Shown: in pieces, positions 27,635 through 37,436 of the stretch
Layout: each line of letters begins with the position of its first letter
Numbering within the stretch: the first letter of the stretch is position 1
Assembly: GCA_019637695.1 (NCBI GenBank)
Contig: JAHBVG010000060.1
Location: forward strand, 1 to 41,249
Direction of reading: 5' to 3'
DNA from: Caldilineaceae bacterium
GTDB lineage: Bacteria > Chloroflexota > Anaerolineae > Caldilineales > Caldilineaceae
DNA length: 41,249 bases
Notes under the pieces: generated by a model
The model's database searches: none
The model's input: the letters and a program-made list of their open reading frames with translations, nothing else
Told to the model about the DNA's origin: nothing
Program-made: the position numbers and the translations under genes

Positions 27635-28735
27635 ATGAAATTCATCGACGAATACCGCGATCCCGACGCGGCGCAGCGTTACGCCGAGGCGATCCATCGC
27701 ATCACCACCCGCCCGTGGACGATTATGGAGATCTGCGGCGGGCAGACCCACGCCATTGTGCGCTTTGGCATCGACGAGTTGCTACCAGATCAGATCCGGC
27801 TGGTCCACGGCCCCGGTTGCCCGGTCTGTGTGACGCCGTTGGAGTTGATCGACCGCGCGCTGACGATTGCGGCGCGGCCCGATGTGATCTTCTGCTCGTT
27901 TGGGGATATGTTGCGCGTCCCCGGTTCTGTGGGCGATCTCTTCTCGGTGAAGTCCCAGGGCGGCGATGTGCGCATTGTCTACTCTCCGTTGGATGCGTTG
28001 AAGATCGCGCGCGAGCATCCCGACAAAGAGGTGGTTTTCTTTGCCGTGGGCTTCGAGACGACAGCGCCGGCCAACGCTATGGCTGTCTATCAGGCCAAAC
28101 GGCAGGGCATCCGCAACTTTTCCATCCTTGTCTCGCATGTGCTGGTTCCCCCGGCCATGGAGGCGATCCTCTCGTCGGCGCAGAATCAAGTACAGGGCTT
28201 CCTGGCCGCCGGTCACGTCTGCGCGATCATGGGCTACACCGAGTATGAGCCGCTGGCGCGCAAGTACAACGTGCCGCTGGTGATCACCGGTTTTGAACCA
28301 CTGGACATTCTGCAAGGCATCTACATGACGGTGAAACAGTTGGAGGAAGGTCGCGCCGAAGTCGAAAACCAGTACGCCCGCGCTGTGGATCGCCAGGGCA
28401 ACCTCCCGGCGCAGATGCTCATGGGCGAGGTCTTTGAGGTGGTTCACCGCAAATGGCGCGGCATGGGCGAGATCCCCCACAGTGGGCTGGGGCTGACCGA
28501 CGCCTACGCCGACTACGACGCCGAGCGCCGCTTTCACGTCGGCGATCTCCACGCCGAGGAATCCTCCCATTGTATCAGCGGGCTGATCATGCAGGGGATC
28601 AAAAATCCTCACGAGTGCGCGGCCTTCGGCAAACTCTGCACCCCCGAAAAGCCACTGGGCGCGCCCATGGTCTCGTCCGAAGGGGCGTGCGCGGCGTATT
28701 ATCGTTATCGGCGTATCGCGCTTGTCGGTGACTAG
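27635..28735 (+). CDS. hypD: Hydrogenase maturation protein HypD
   Basis: HypD is the iron-sulfur scaffold on which, with HypC, the Fe(CN)2CO group is assembled. The 366-residue protein has the three conserved blocks: EICGGQTHAI (C34), HGPGCPVCVTP, and GFETTAPANA. Near the C terminus are the cysteine ligands of its [4Fe-4S] cluster (SSHCISGLIMQG ... HECAAFGKLC ... SEGACAAYY). The ATG at 27635 has GAGAGG 7 nt upstream, formed by the end of the repeat tract in hypC. A 165-nt repeat-filled gap separates it from hypE. Confidence 0.96.
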   Translation: MKFIDEYRDPDAAQRYAEAIHRITTRPWTIMEICGGQTHAIVRFGIDELLPDQIRLVHGPGCPVCVTPLELIDRALTIAARPDVIFCSFGDMLRVPGSVGDLFSVKSQGGDVRIVYSPLDALKIAREHPDKEVVFFAVGFETTAPANAMAVYQAKRQGIRNFSILVSHVLVPPAMEAILSSAQNQVQGFLAAGHVCAIMGYTEYEPLARKYNVPLVITGFEPLDILQGIYMTVKQLEEGRAEVENQYARAVDRQGNLPAQMLMGEVFEVVHRKWRGMGEIPHSGLGLTDAYADYDAERRFHVGDLHAEESSHCISGLIMQGIKNPHECAAFGKLCTPEKPLGAPMVSSEGACAAYYRYRRIALVGD

Positions 28736-28890
28736 ATATTGGGTATTGGATATTGGACGTAGTGCGTAGTGCGTAGTGCGTAGTGCGTAGTGCGTAGTGC
28801 GTGGACGATTGTCACCTGCAAACCTGCAGCTTGCACCATTTTTGCCTTTTGCCTTGTCTGCTCTGGGCTATCTGCTATCTGCTCTTCCGA
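28733..28890. repeat. Composite heptanucleotide tract with six perfect CGTAGTG units
   Basis: After the hypD stop the sequence reads GATATTG, GGTATTG, GATATTG, then six perfect tandem CGTAGTG units at 28758-28799. After a short break come ACCTGCA-like units and TTTGCCT, TTTGCCT, TGTCTGC, TCTGGGC, TATCTGC, TATCTGC. Three unrelated heptamer families therefore follow each other in one 160-bp spacer. There is no coding evidence. Confidence 0.85.
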
Positions 28891-28900
28891 GGAATTCTCC

Positions 28901-29947
28901 ATGACTGACTTCACCCTTTCCTGTCCCATCCCCATCGCCGATTACCCGACGGTACAGTTGGCCCACGGCGGCGGCGGACGGCTGATGCACCAGTTGATCG
29001 GCAAGATGTTCGGCCCGGCCTTCAGCAATCCGCTGCTGGATCAAGCGCACGATGGCGCGGTCTTTGCCGTGAACGCTGGACGGCTCGCCATGTCCACCGA
29101 TTCGTTTGTGGTGAGGCCGATCTTCTTCCCCGGCGGCGACATTGGATCGCTGGCCGTGCATGGGACGGTCAACGATCTGGCGATGTGCGGCGCGCGTCCA
29201 CGTTATTTGAGCGCGGGCTTCATCCTTGAGGAAGGGCTGCCCATGACCGATCTCTGGCGCGTCGTACAGTCCATGGCGGCGGCGGCAGAGGCTGCCGGCG
29301 TCCAATTGGTCACCGGCGACACCAAAGTGGTGGATCGGGGCAAGGGCGACGGCATCTACATCAACACCACGGGGATCGGCGTCATCGAACACGATCTGAT
29401 CATCGCGCCCACACAGGTGCAGCCGGGGGACGCCATCCTCGTCAACGGGGATCTGGGCCGTCACGGCATCGCCATTATGGCCGTGCGCGAAGGATTGGAA
29501 TTTGAGAGCGCCATCGAGAGCGATTCGGCCTCTGTGGCCGGCGCAGTGATGCGGTTGCTCGATGCGGGGATCGAGATCCACTGTCTGCGTGACATGACGC
29601 GCGGCGGGCTGGCTTCCTCGCTGGTGGAGATCGCGCAGACGTCCGGGCGGCGCATTGCCATCGACGAGCGGCGCGTCCCCGTGCGCCGGGACGTGCGCGG
29701 CGCGTGCGAGATCCTCGGCCTCGATCCGCTCTACGTGGCGAATGAAGGGCGCTTCGTCGCCTTCGTCGCCGCGCAGGATGCTGCGCGCGCCCTTTCCATT
29801 TTGCAGGGGCACGAGTTAGGACAGGGCGCGGCTGTGATTGGCGCGGTGGGCCAAGAGACGGATGGATTGGTCACCATGAAAAGCACCATCGGCGCCACCC
29901 GTATCGTGGACATGCTCAGCGGCGAACAGTTGCCGCGGATCTGCTGA
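28901..29947 (+). CDS. hypE: Hydrogenase maturation protein HypE
   Basis: HypE dehydrates the thiocarbamate on its C-terminal cysteine to thiocyanate, using ATP, and donates cyanide to the HypCD-bound iron. The 348-residue PurM-like protein has the N-terminal LAHGGGGRLMHQLI, the ATP-binding STDSFVVRPIFFPGGDIGSLAVHGTVNDLAM region (two blocks), VTGDTKVVDRGKGDGIYINTTGIG and DMTRGGLASSL. It ends exactly in Pro-Arg-Ile-Cys, the carbamoyl acceptor, so it should be functional. The ATG at 28901 has GAGGAA 8 nt upstream; longer readings would start inside the repeat tract. hypA and hypB do not follow. Confidence 0.96.
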   Translation: MTDFTLSCPIPIADYPTVQLAHGGGGRLMHQLIGKMFGPAFSNPLLDQAHDGAVFAVNAGRLAMSTDSFVVRPIFFPGGDIGSLAVHGTVNDLAMCGARPRYLSAGFILEEGLPMTDLWRVVQSMAAAAEAAGVQLVTGDTKVVDRGKGDGIYINTTGIGVIEHDLIIAPTQVQPGDAILVNGDLGRHGIAIMAVREGLEFESAIESDSASVAGAVMRLLDAGIEIHCLRDMTRGGLASSLVEIAQTSGRRIAIDERRVPVRRDVRGACEILGLDPLYVANEGRFVAFVAAQDAARALSILQGHELGQGAAVIGAVGQETDGLVTMKSTIGATRIVDMLSGEQLPRIC

Positions 29948-29952
29948 GGGAG

Positions 29953-29971
29953 GGCGGACTGACAGTCCGCC
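29953..29971. terminator. Short perfect hairpin after hypE
   Basis: GGCGGACTG (29953-29961) and CAGTCCGCC (29963-29971) pair around a single A, 5 nt after the hypE stop. There is no T tract. The core GGACTGACAGTCC is shared with the hairpin at 14262-14304. Confidence 0.5.
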
Positions 29972-30013
29972 ACAAGAGCCTCAAACACAGTTCCCTCAAT
30001 TGCTGCGATTCAG

Positions 30014-30961
30014 TTACCCCCCATCAAAGTTAACCCCAATGACCTCTCGCAGTCGTTCCACGTCGCGCAGGGGCGGCAGGCCAAAGAGCCGCTTATACTC
30101 GCGGCTGAAGTGGGCGGAGTCGTCGTAGCCCACTCTATAGCCGGCGCTGGCTGCGTCCATATCCTCGCCCAGCATCAGTCGACGCGCCTCTTGTAGGCGC
30201 AGCCGCTTCTGAAATTGCAGGGGACTCATGGCCGTGACCGCCTTGAAATGGTGATGGAAGCCGGATACGCTCATACCCAGATCCTGGGCCATGTCGTCGA
30301 TGCGCAGGGGTTGGTCAAACTCTTTGCGCAGCCGCTCAATCGCCCTGACGATGCGGTGGGTGGAGCCACCCAGCAGGGCAATGTGGCGCAGTCGGTCGCT
30401 CTGCTCTCCCTGCAACAGCCGGTAGACGATCTCTCGGATGATCAGCGGGGCCAGGAAGCGCGCCTCAGCCGGGGAGTCCGCCAGCCGCACCAGCCGCACC
30501 ACCGCGTCCAGCAGCCCGGCATCCAACGGGCTTACATCAATGGCGCGCACGCTGGCCCCCTTCTGCGTGGATAGATGACCGGCCTCGATCATCACCGAGT
30601 TGACCAGCGCGGGATCCAGATCCAGGCGCAGGCTGAGATAGGGCCGCGCCGGTGATGCATCGATAATGTGGCTAACCACCGGCAACTGGGCGGTGAAGAG
30701 CAGATAGTGGGCAGGGTCATATTGATAGCGCTCGTGGCCGAGAAAGACCTCCTTGCTGCCCTGGGCAATCACACAGAAGCAGGCTGTGGAGACGCTGTGC
30801 AGTTCTGTACACGCCGCAGAGCGGCGAAAATAGAGCCCCTCCAGGGGCAGTACTGTCCCATCCGCAGGCAGGAAGCGCGCGATGCGCTCGGCCAACTCGT
30901 CCCGAGCAGCCTGCTCCCGCTCTGCCTCCGGTGTTCTCTGCCGGTGGCTCACTCCATTCAT
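30014..30961 (-). CDS. AraC-family regulator, YqhC-like
   Basis: The 315-residue protein has an N-terminal effector domain of the AraC_N type (TACFCVIAQGSKEVFLGHERYQYDPAHYLLF and following, about residues 60-170). Two C-terminal helix-turn-helix motifs follow (LRIDDMAQDLGMSVSGFHHHFKAVTAMSPLQFQKRLRL, then GYRVGYDDSAHFSREYKRLFG; about residues 215-300). AAGGAGG lies 5 nt before the chosen ATG at 30961; an ATG six codons earlier overlaps it. In E. coli, YqhC of this domain type activates yqhD and the aldo/keto reductase gene dkgA in response to reactive aldehydes. Here the gene diverges from a DkgA-like gene, so the same logic is likely but inferred. Confidence 0.88.
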   Translation of the reverse strand: MNGVSHRQRTPEAEREQAARDELAERIARFLPADGTVLPLEGLYFRRSAACTELHSVSTACFCVIAQGSKEVFLGHERYQYDPAHYLLFTAQLPVVSHIIDASPARPYLSLRLDLDPALVNSVMIEAGHLSTQKGASVRAIDVSPLDAGLLDAVVRLVRLADSPAEARFLAPLIIREIVYRLLQGEQSDRLRHIALLGGSTHRIVRAIERLRKEFDQPLRIDDMAQDLGMSVSGFHHHFKAVTAMSPLQFQKRLRLQEARRLMLGEDMDAASAGYRVGYDDSAHFSREYKRLFGLPPLRDVERLREVIGVNFDGG

Positions 30962-31055
30962 CATGACCTCCTTCTCCATCGTCTATCCTAATCTGTCCAG
31001 GCCAGAACCAAAGAGGTTTACACGAACTCTGCCCATCGGCTACGAATGCGTTTTC

Positions 31056-31083
31056 GGTTGAAGGTTTGCAGAATCATTCAACC
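31056..31083. promoter_or_regulatory. Inverted repeat GGTTGAA-N14-TTCAACC in the divergent control region
   Basis: GGTTGAA at 31056-31062 is exactly inverted at 31077-31083. It lies between the AraC-type regulator and the aldo/keto reductase, about 95 bp from the regulator's start. It is a candidate operator; no test of significance is possible by eye. Confidence 0.3.
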
Positions 31084-31172
31084 ATCTTGGAGGATTATCA
31101 TATCACCTTGCGATTCAGACTGCTAGAATAGGTCAAGATAAAAGGATAATCTTAGATCCGGGAGCAAGCTGA

Positions 31173-31188
31173 TTGGATTTTTATCCAA
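31173..31188. promoter_or_regulatory. Palindrome TTGGATTTTTATCCAA upstream of the aldo/keto reductase gene
   Basis: Six complementary bases on each side of TTTT form a small palindrome 45 bp upstream of the aldo/keto reductase start. It may be an operator or a small hairpin in the leader. Confidence 0.3.
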
Positions 31189-31233
31189 CAAAGTAAGCGC
31201 TTGAACCGGGCCAATGATCGAAGGAGAAAGAGA

Positions 31234-32094
31234 ATGTCAGCAATCCCAACAGTTACACTGAACAACGGGGTGGAGATGCCCCTTTTGGGGTTTGGCGTGT
31301 TTCAGATCAACGATGCTGAGGAATGCGAACGCAGCGTATCCGAAGCCATCCGCGCCGGATATCGGCTGATCGACACGGCGGCCTCCTATGGCAATGAAGC
31401 GGCCGTCGGCAATGCCATCAAACACAGCGGTGTGGCGAGAGAAGATCTGTTTATCACCACCAAGCTCTGGATTCAAGATGCGGGCTACGAGCGCGCCAGG
31501 CAGGCGTTTGAACGATCATTAGAGCGGTTACAATTGGACTACCTCGATCTATACCTGATTCACCAGCCCTTTGGGGATGTCTATGGTTCCTGGCGCGCCA
31601 TAGAGGCGTTGTATCGGGAAGGCCGCATCCGCGCCATTGGGGTCAGCAACTTTCACCCCGACCGGATCATGGATCTGATCGTACACAACCAGGTTGTGCC
31701 AGCGGTGAATCAGATCGAGTGCCATCCGTTCCAGCAGCAAATCGAAACCCAGGCATTCCTGCAAGAGAACAATGTGCAAATTCAATCGTGGGGACCGTTT
31801 GCGGAGGGCAGAAACAACATCTTCCAAAACGAGCTGCTGCGCGGGATTGCGGACAGCCATCACAAGAGTGTGGCGCAGGTCATCCTACGCTGGCTGACCC
31901 AACGCGGGGTAGTGGCGATCCCCAAATCCGTGCGTAAGGAACGTATCGAAGAGAATTTCAACGTCTTTGATTTTGAACTCAGTTCCAATGATATGGCGGC
32001 GATTGCCACGCTGGACACGAAAACCAGCGCATTCTTCGACCACCGTGACCCGGCGGTCGTGAAGCGATTGGGCGAAGCGAAACGCCCCACATAA
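31234..32094 (+). CDS. Aldo/keto reductase, DkgA-like (AKR5 type)
   Basis: The enzyme reduces aldehydes or ketones with NADPH in the cytoplasm. The 286-residue protein has the full TIM-barrel pattern and the catalytic tetrad D47, Y52 (in SYGNE), K77 and H110, plus the NADPH-binding IPKSVRKERIEEN near the C terminus. The start has AAGGAG 7 nt upstream. It is divergent from an AraC-family regulator and 12 nt upstream of a CMD-family gene, so the three form one regulatory unit. Similarity in layout to E. coli yqhC/dkgA suggests a role against methylglyoxal-type aldehydes; the physiological substrate is unknown. Confidence 0.93.
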   Translation: MSAIPTVTLNNGVEMPLLGFGVFQINDAEECERSVSEAIRAGYRLIDTAASYGNEAAVGNAIKHSGVAREDLFITTKLWIQDAGYERARQAFERSLERLQLDYLDLYLIHQPFGDVYGSWRAIEALYREGRIRAIGVSNFHPDRIMDLIVHNQVVPAVNQIECHPFQQQIETQAFLQENNVQIQSWGPFAEGRNNIFQNELLRGIADSHHKSVAQVILRWLTQRGVVAIPKSVRKERIEENFNVFDFELSSNDMAAIATLDTKTSAFFDHRDPAVVKRLGEAKRPT

Positions 32095-32106
32095 AGGAGG
32101 AGAAAA

Positions 32107-32430
32107 ATGTCTGAACAAAAGCAACTTTCCCCTGCGCAGCAGTTGGTCGGTGACTTCGCGCCCAAGCTGGCGGAGATCACCGACGACGTCCTGTTTGGGG
32201 ATGTCTGGGCGCGGCCAGAGCTTTCCCCGCGCGACCGCAGTCTCGTGACCGTCGCCGTGCTGATCGCCAACGGCAACACAGAGCAGCTTGTGGGACACCT
32301 GAACCGGGCCAAAGCGAACGGTCTGACGGAAAGCGAACTTGCCGAGGTGATCATCCACCTGGCCTTCTACGCAGGATGGCCGCGGGCCATGTCGGCTGTC
32401 CGGGTTGCGAGGGATGTCTTCAAGCGATAG
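32107..32430 (+). CDS. Carboxymuconolactone decarboxylase-family protein
   Basis: The 107-residue protein shows the CMD pattern RDRSLVTVAVLIANGNTEQLVGHLNRAKANGLTESELAEVIIHLAFYAGWPRAMSA. It has no CxxC pair, so it is not an AhpD-type peroxidase; it belongs with the small CMD proteins that often accompany aldo/keto reductases. Its reaction is not known. AAAGGAGGAG lies 4-5 nt before the start, and the gene is 12 nt after the aldo/keto reductase stop, in the same operon. Confidence 0.88.
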   Translation: MSEQKQLSPAQQLVGDFAPKLAEITDDVLFGDVWARPELSPRDRSLVTVAVLIANGNTEQLVGHLNRAKANGLTESELAEVIIHLAFYAGWPRAMSAVRVARDVFKR

Positions 32431-32463
32431 TCTACTTCAAAAGATCATTGGAAAGGGAAAACA

Positions 32464-32586
32464 ATGGAATACGCAAAACTTGGCAACACCGGCATGGATG
32501 TATCCCGAATCTGTCTCGGCTGTATAAGCTTTGGCAAAGCCGAGGGCTGGGTTCACAATATCCATCCAGTCGTAGGCCACAATTGA
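32464..32586 (+). pseudogene. N-terminal remnant of a second aldo/keto reductase
   Basis: The 40-codon frame MEYAKLGNTGMDVSRICLGC... is the characteristic start of AKR11/12-type oxidoreductases, whose full proteins have more than 300 residues. After ISFGKAEGWVHNIHP the similarity is lost and a TGA follows. GGAAAGGG precedes the ATG, so it may still be translated. It is a deletion remnant, followed at once by another remnant. Confidence 0.75.
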
Positions 32587-32606
32587 TCAGCGAAGGCGCG
32601 GTATCC

Positions 32607-32783
32607 ATGGCAACCATTCAAATCGAAAAAGACATCATGGTTCCCACGTGCGATGGCGTGCGGCTCGCCGCCGACCTCTACCGGCTGGCGAACGCCGCCG
32701 ATCAATACCGTCCGGCGATCAACCGCATCTTCCATGACGCCGCGCATCCGTCTCGCTTGATTCTGCCGGTTATCGAAAGGTGA
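32607..32783 (+). pseudogene. Internally deleted CocE/NonD-family hydrolase
   Basis: The 58-codon frame joins the typical N terminus of the family (MATIQIEKDIMVPTCDGVRLAADLYR...) to its typical C terminus (IFHDAAHPSRLILPVIER). The family is normally 550-680 residues, so the central catalytic part has been removed by a single in-frame deletion at about residue 38. The recognition of both ends rests on remembered family sequences. The small product is unlikely to be active. The stop is 3 nt before the EamA transporter start. Confidence 0.7.
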
Positions 32784-32785
32784 AC

Positions 32786-33742
32786 ATGCACAAACTCAGC
32801 CCCACCCTCCAGGGCGTCGGTTTCCTCGTTCTGGGCATGTTGATCTTTTCGCTGCAAGATGTCGCTGTCAAATGGATCGGCGGCGACTATCCGGTCCTGG
32901 AGATCGTCGCCTTTCGCAGCCTGGTCGCCTTGCCCCTCACCCTGCTCTTTTTTCGCTTTGAAGGCGGACGAGGGCTGCCCACGACGCGCAGTCGCAAGCT
33001 CGAATACATCCGCGGCCTATTCTACTTTCTCTCCTATACAACCCACTTTATGGGATTGGCTGCCCTGCCCCTGGCCGATATTGCTGCGATCAAGTTTTCT
33101 GCGCCGTTGATGATCACCCTATTGTCAGTGGCGATCCTGGGCGAACGGGTGGGGCCGCGTCGCTGGTTGGCGCTGCTCGTGGGCTTTCTGGGGGTCCTGT
33201 TGATTGTCAGACCTGGCCTGGCAACCTTCAATCTGGGCTCCATTTTTATCTTACTATCCGTCCTCTTCTATGCGCTGGCTGCCATACTCACGCGCAAACT
33301 GCAAACCACGGAGAGCAGCGCCACAATGGCCTACTATAGCTCGCTGGTCTATCTACTGGCTACAGCGATTTTGACGCCGCCCGTTCTTGTGATCGGCGAT
33401 ATTGCCAATGCGCACCCAAGCATCGCCTTTCTCTTTCGCCCGTGGACCATGCCCTCTTTGCTGGATTGGCTGATCATGTCTGGGTTGGGGCTGGTCTGGG
33501 CCGCGGGGATGTATTCCCTCGCTCGCGCCTACAGTATGGCTCCCGCCTCGACCATCGCCCCCTTCGAGTATGTAGCGCTGCCCATTCATATCACCTGGGG
33601 CTTTGTACTCTGGCAGGAGATCCCAACCTGGCTGACACTAGCAGGCGCAGCTTTGGCGCTGGGCAGTGGACTCTATATCCTGTATCGAGAACGACGGGAA
33701 CGCTCCGTGGGCGCTGCTCCAGAGGCGCTGACTGAGGGATGA
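32786..33742 (+). CDS. EamA-family (DMT) membrane transporter
   Basis: The 318-residue protein has about ten hydrophobic helices in two EamA halves (about residues 8-140 and 150-297), such as GVGFLVLGMLIFSLQDVAVKWIG and WLALLVGFLGVLLIVRPG. It is an inner-membrane exporter or importer of small metabolites; the substrate is not predictable. The ATG at 32786 has AAGG 5 nt upstream, and a GTG two codons earlier is the alternative. The gene abuts the broken hydrolase remnant, so it may once have been the last gene of a longer operon. Confidence 0.88.
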   Translation: MHKLSPTLQGVGFLVLGMLIFSLQDVAVKWIGGDYPVLEIVAFRSLVALPLTLLFFRFEGGRGLPTTRSRKLEYIRGLFYFLSYTTHFMGLAALPLADIAAIKFSAPLMITLLSVAILGERVGPRRWLALLVGFLGVLLIVRPGLATFNLGSIFILLSVLFYALAAILTRKLQTTESSATMAYYSSLVYLLATAILTPPVLVIGDIANAHPSIAFLFRPWTMPSLLDWLIMSGLGLVWAAGMYSLARAYSMAPASTIAPFEYVALPIHITWGFVLWQEIPTWLTLAGAALALGSGLYILYRERRERSVGAAPEALTEG

Positions 33743-33965
33743 TGGCACAGATCTGCGTCATCCACTTTTCTCTCGTGTCGCCATCTTCTTTGTCAAGTCC
33801 CCGGCGCTTTCGCCCAAAGATGAACTACACCCTCGGTTTGAAGTATAGTTGTAGAAGCAAATCCCGTGTGCTACACTGTGGCGAAGAGAGACACCAAGCT
33901 TGTATGCTGGCGTCTCTCTTCTTGATCTTATCCAATCCGCCACAGTTGAAGAAAGATGGCCTCGA

Positions 33966-35144
33966 ATGAATCCCTTGGTAGCAAACTCATTGCAACTGCC
34001 CTTACCCCACCTGGCAAGTCAATACCTGCTTGATCCTGATATTACGTTTTTGAATCACGGTAGCTTTGGCGCTTGCCCGCGACCGGTCTTTGAGACTTAC
34101 CAGAAGTGGCAGCGCGAGTTGGAAGCCAACCCAGTGATCTTCCTGGGCCGCCGGATCAATGATCTGCTGGCCGAGGCGCGCGGACACTTCGCCCGCTATT
34201 TGGGCACTGACAAGGACAACCTTGTTTTTGTGCCCAACGCCACCTATGGGATCAACATTGTAGCGCGTTCGCTCAAATTGCAACCGGGCGATGAAATTCT
34301 GAGCAGTAACCATGAATATGGCGCCGTGGATCGCACCTGGCGTTTCAATTGCGCCAAATGGGGAGCGAAGCTGGTTAACCATCCCATTCCGCTGCCCATT
34401 GAAAGCCCTGAATCCTTTGTCGAACAGTTGTGGTCGGGTGTCACCGAGCGCACGCGGGTGATCTCCCTCAGCCACATCACCTCGCCCACTGCTCTTATCT
34501 TCCCCGTTGAGGAAATCTGCCGTCGAGCGCGCAAGGCCGGCATCCTCACCGTCATCGACGGCGCCCATGCGCCTGGGCAGATCGATCTTAATATGGATGC
34601 CATCGGCGCTGACTACTATTCGGGAAACGCACACAAATGGATGAGCGCGCCCAAGGGGGCAGCTTTCCTTTATGCGCGACCGGAACACCAGAAAAGCCTG
34701 GAACCGTTGGTGGTGAGCCACGGCTGGGACACGCCCAACCCTGGCCCTTCCCAATTCCTCGATTACTTTACTTGGGTCGGCACGATGGACCCGGCAGCCT
34801 ACCTCACGGTACCCACGGCCATCGAATTCCAGGAGCAGAACGATTGGGCCAGCGTGCGCTCCGCCTGTCACGCCCTGGCCAAGGAAGCCGAAAACCGGCT
34901 GCTCGAACTCTCCAACGCCGATCCCATCAGCCCCGAATCTATGTGGATGCAACTGCGCTCCATCCCCATCCCCGGCCAGGCCGAAGATTACAAAGAGATG
35001 TGGGAGCGCTATAAGATCATCATCCCTATTATGAATTGGAACGGCCACACCCTGGCGCGCATCTCGATCCAGGCCTACAACACGCCCCAAGATGTGGAAC
35101 GGCTTGTGGAGGCCATTAAAGAGGTGAGCGGCCAAAAGGGATAG
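33966..35144 (+). CDS. Class V aminotransferase, isopenicillin-N-epimerase/cysteine-desulfurase-like
   Basis: The 392-residue PLP enzyme has the fold-type I pattern: FLNHGSFGACP near the N terminus, VPNATYGIN for phosphate binding, VIDGAHAPGQI with the PLP-pyridine Asp, and the Schiff-base lysine K224 in GNAHKWMSAPKG. This belongs to the CefD-like branch, whose members in non-antibiotic producers have unassigned roles. No catalytic cysteine loop of NifS/IscS desulfurases is seen. The start has only a weak GAAGAAAGA upstream. A possible weak promoter is TTGTAG (33849) with TACACT (33872), 17 bp apart. It converges with the isopentenyl phosphate kinase gene; GGTGAAGTTCACC at 35161-35173 between them is a short palindrome. 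Confidence 0.88.
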   Translation: MNPLVANSLQLPLPHLASQYLLDPDITFLNHGSFGACPRPVFETYQKWQRELEANPVIFLGRRINDLLAEARGHFARYLGTDKDNLVFVPNATYGINIVARSLKLQPGDEILSSNHEYGAVDRTWRFNCAKWGAKLVNHPIPLPIESPESFVEQLWSGVTERTRVISLSHITSPTALIFPVEEICRRARKAGILTVIDGAHAPGQIDLNMDAIGADYYSGNAHKWMSAPKGAAFLYARPEHQKSLEPLVVSHGWDTPNPGPSQFLDYFTWVGTMDPAAYLTVPTAIEFQEQNDWASVRSACHALAKEAENRLLELSNADPISPESMWMQLRSIPIPGQAEDYKEMWERYKIIIPIMNWNGHTLARISIQAYNTPQDVERLVEAIKEVSGQKG

Positions 35145-35184
35145 AACCTACATAATCTCGGGTGAAGTTCACCTGATATGCGCC

Positions 35185-36008
35185 CTAGGAATAGATGACG
35201 GTCCCCAATGGGCCTCCCTCTTCGGTCAGCGCCCGCTGCACCGCGCCGGGGATCAGACCGCTACAGAGCAAAATCCGCAATTGTGGATGGCGTTGGCAGA
35301 GGCGTAGGGCCTGCTGTACCTTCGCTGCCATGCCGCCGGTGACATCCGTGCCAAAGCTATGACTGATACCCGTCGCCATGTCAGCGAACGTGTGAGGGGT
35401 GATCTCAGGGATGCGCTGCGCCGAAGGATCGCGCAATGGATCCCCCGTATAGACGCCATCCACCTCGCCCGCCAGCACCATCCGCTGCGGCGGCAACCGT
35501 TCGGCCAGCCACTCGAAGATCTCCTCGGTGCTGGCAATCGTGCCACCGCGTACCCTATCGAGCGCCACATCCCCGTGGACCAACGGGACCAGCCCACGAT
35601 CTAGCGCCAGCCGCACCGTCTCGGCGGGTCCATCCACGATTACGCCGTCCTCACAGCGCAGGGCCACACCGGGTGGGATCGACCAGGCGGGGATGCCAGC
35701 CGCCAGCAGCGCGGCGGTGACAATCCGGTTAAGGCGCGCTGCGGCATCGGCGGTGGCGGCAAACCCGTACCACTGCTCAGACGTGCGCACGCCGTTGCGC
35801 GTTCCGTAGCGGCTCCCCACGACATGGCCGAAGCTGCCCGATCCGTGGCCGATGATCAAACGCATGGATGGATCCCCGCGACGGGCAGCGGCGATCTCAG
35901 CGGCCAACCGTTGGATCACATCCAGGCGGGGCGTCTCGGCCTGGCGCTTGTCGGTGATCAACGATCCGCCCAGTTTAATATAGACAAGGTTCGACGCAGA
36001 TGGCTCTA

Positions 36009-36012
<4 letters not shown>
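35185..36012 (-). CDS. Isopentenyl phosphate kinase
   Basis: The enzyme phosphorylates isopentenyl phosphate with ATP to give isopentenyl diphosphate, the last step of the alternative mevalonate pathway. The 275-residue amino-acid-kinase-fold protein has KLGGSLITDK (K13, K22), the IPK hallmark GHGSGSFGH with catalytic H63, VHGDVALDRVRGGTIASTEE, EVDGVYTGDP and TDVTGGMAAKV. The HGxGSFGH motif separates it from glutamate 5-kinase and aspartokinase. IPK is typical of archaea, and in bacteria is best known from Chloroflexota such as Roseiflexus. Its ATG overlaps the selA stop by 4 nt (ATGA), so it is translationally coupled to selA. Confidence 0.92.
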
Positions 36013-37421
<1,409 letters not shown>

Positions 37422-37436
37422 GGGCAGAAGGAGGGT

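Noticed and set aside
28758..28799. Six perfect tandem CGTAGTG units as a CRISPR array
   Set aside because: Units are 7 bp and have no spacers; there are no cas genes. It is a heptad microsatellite.
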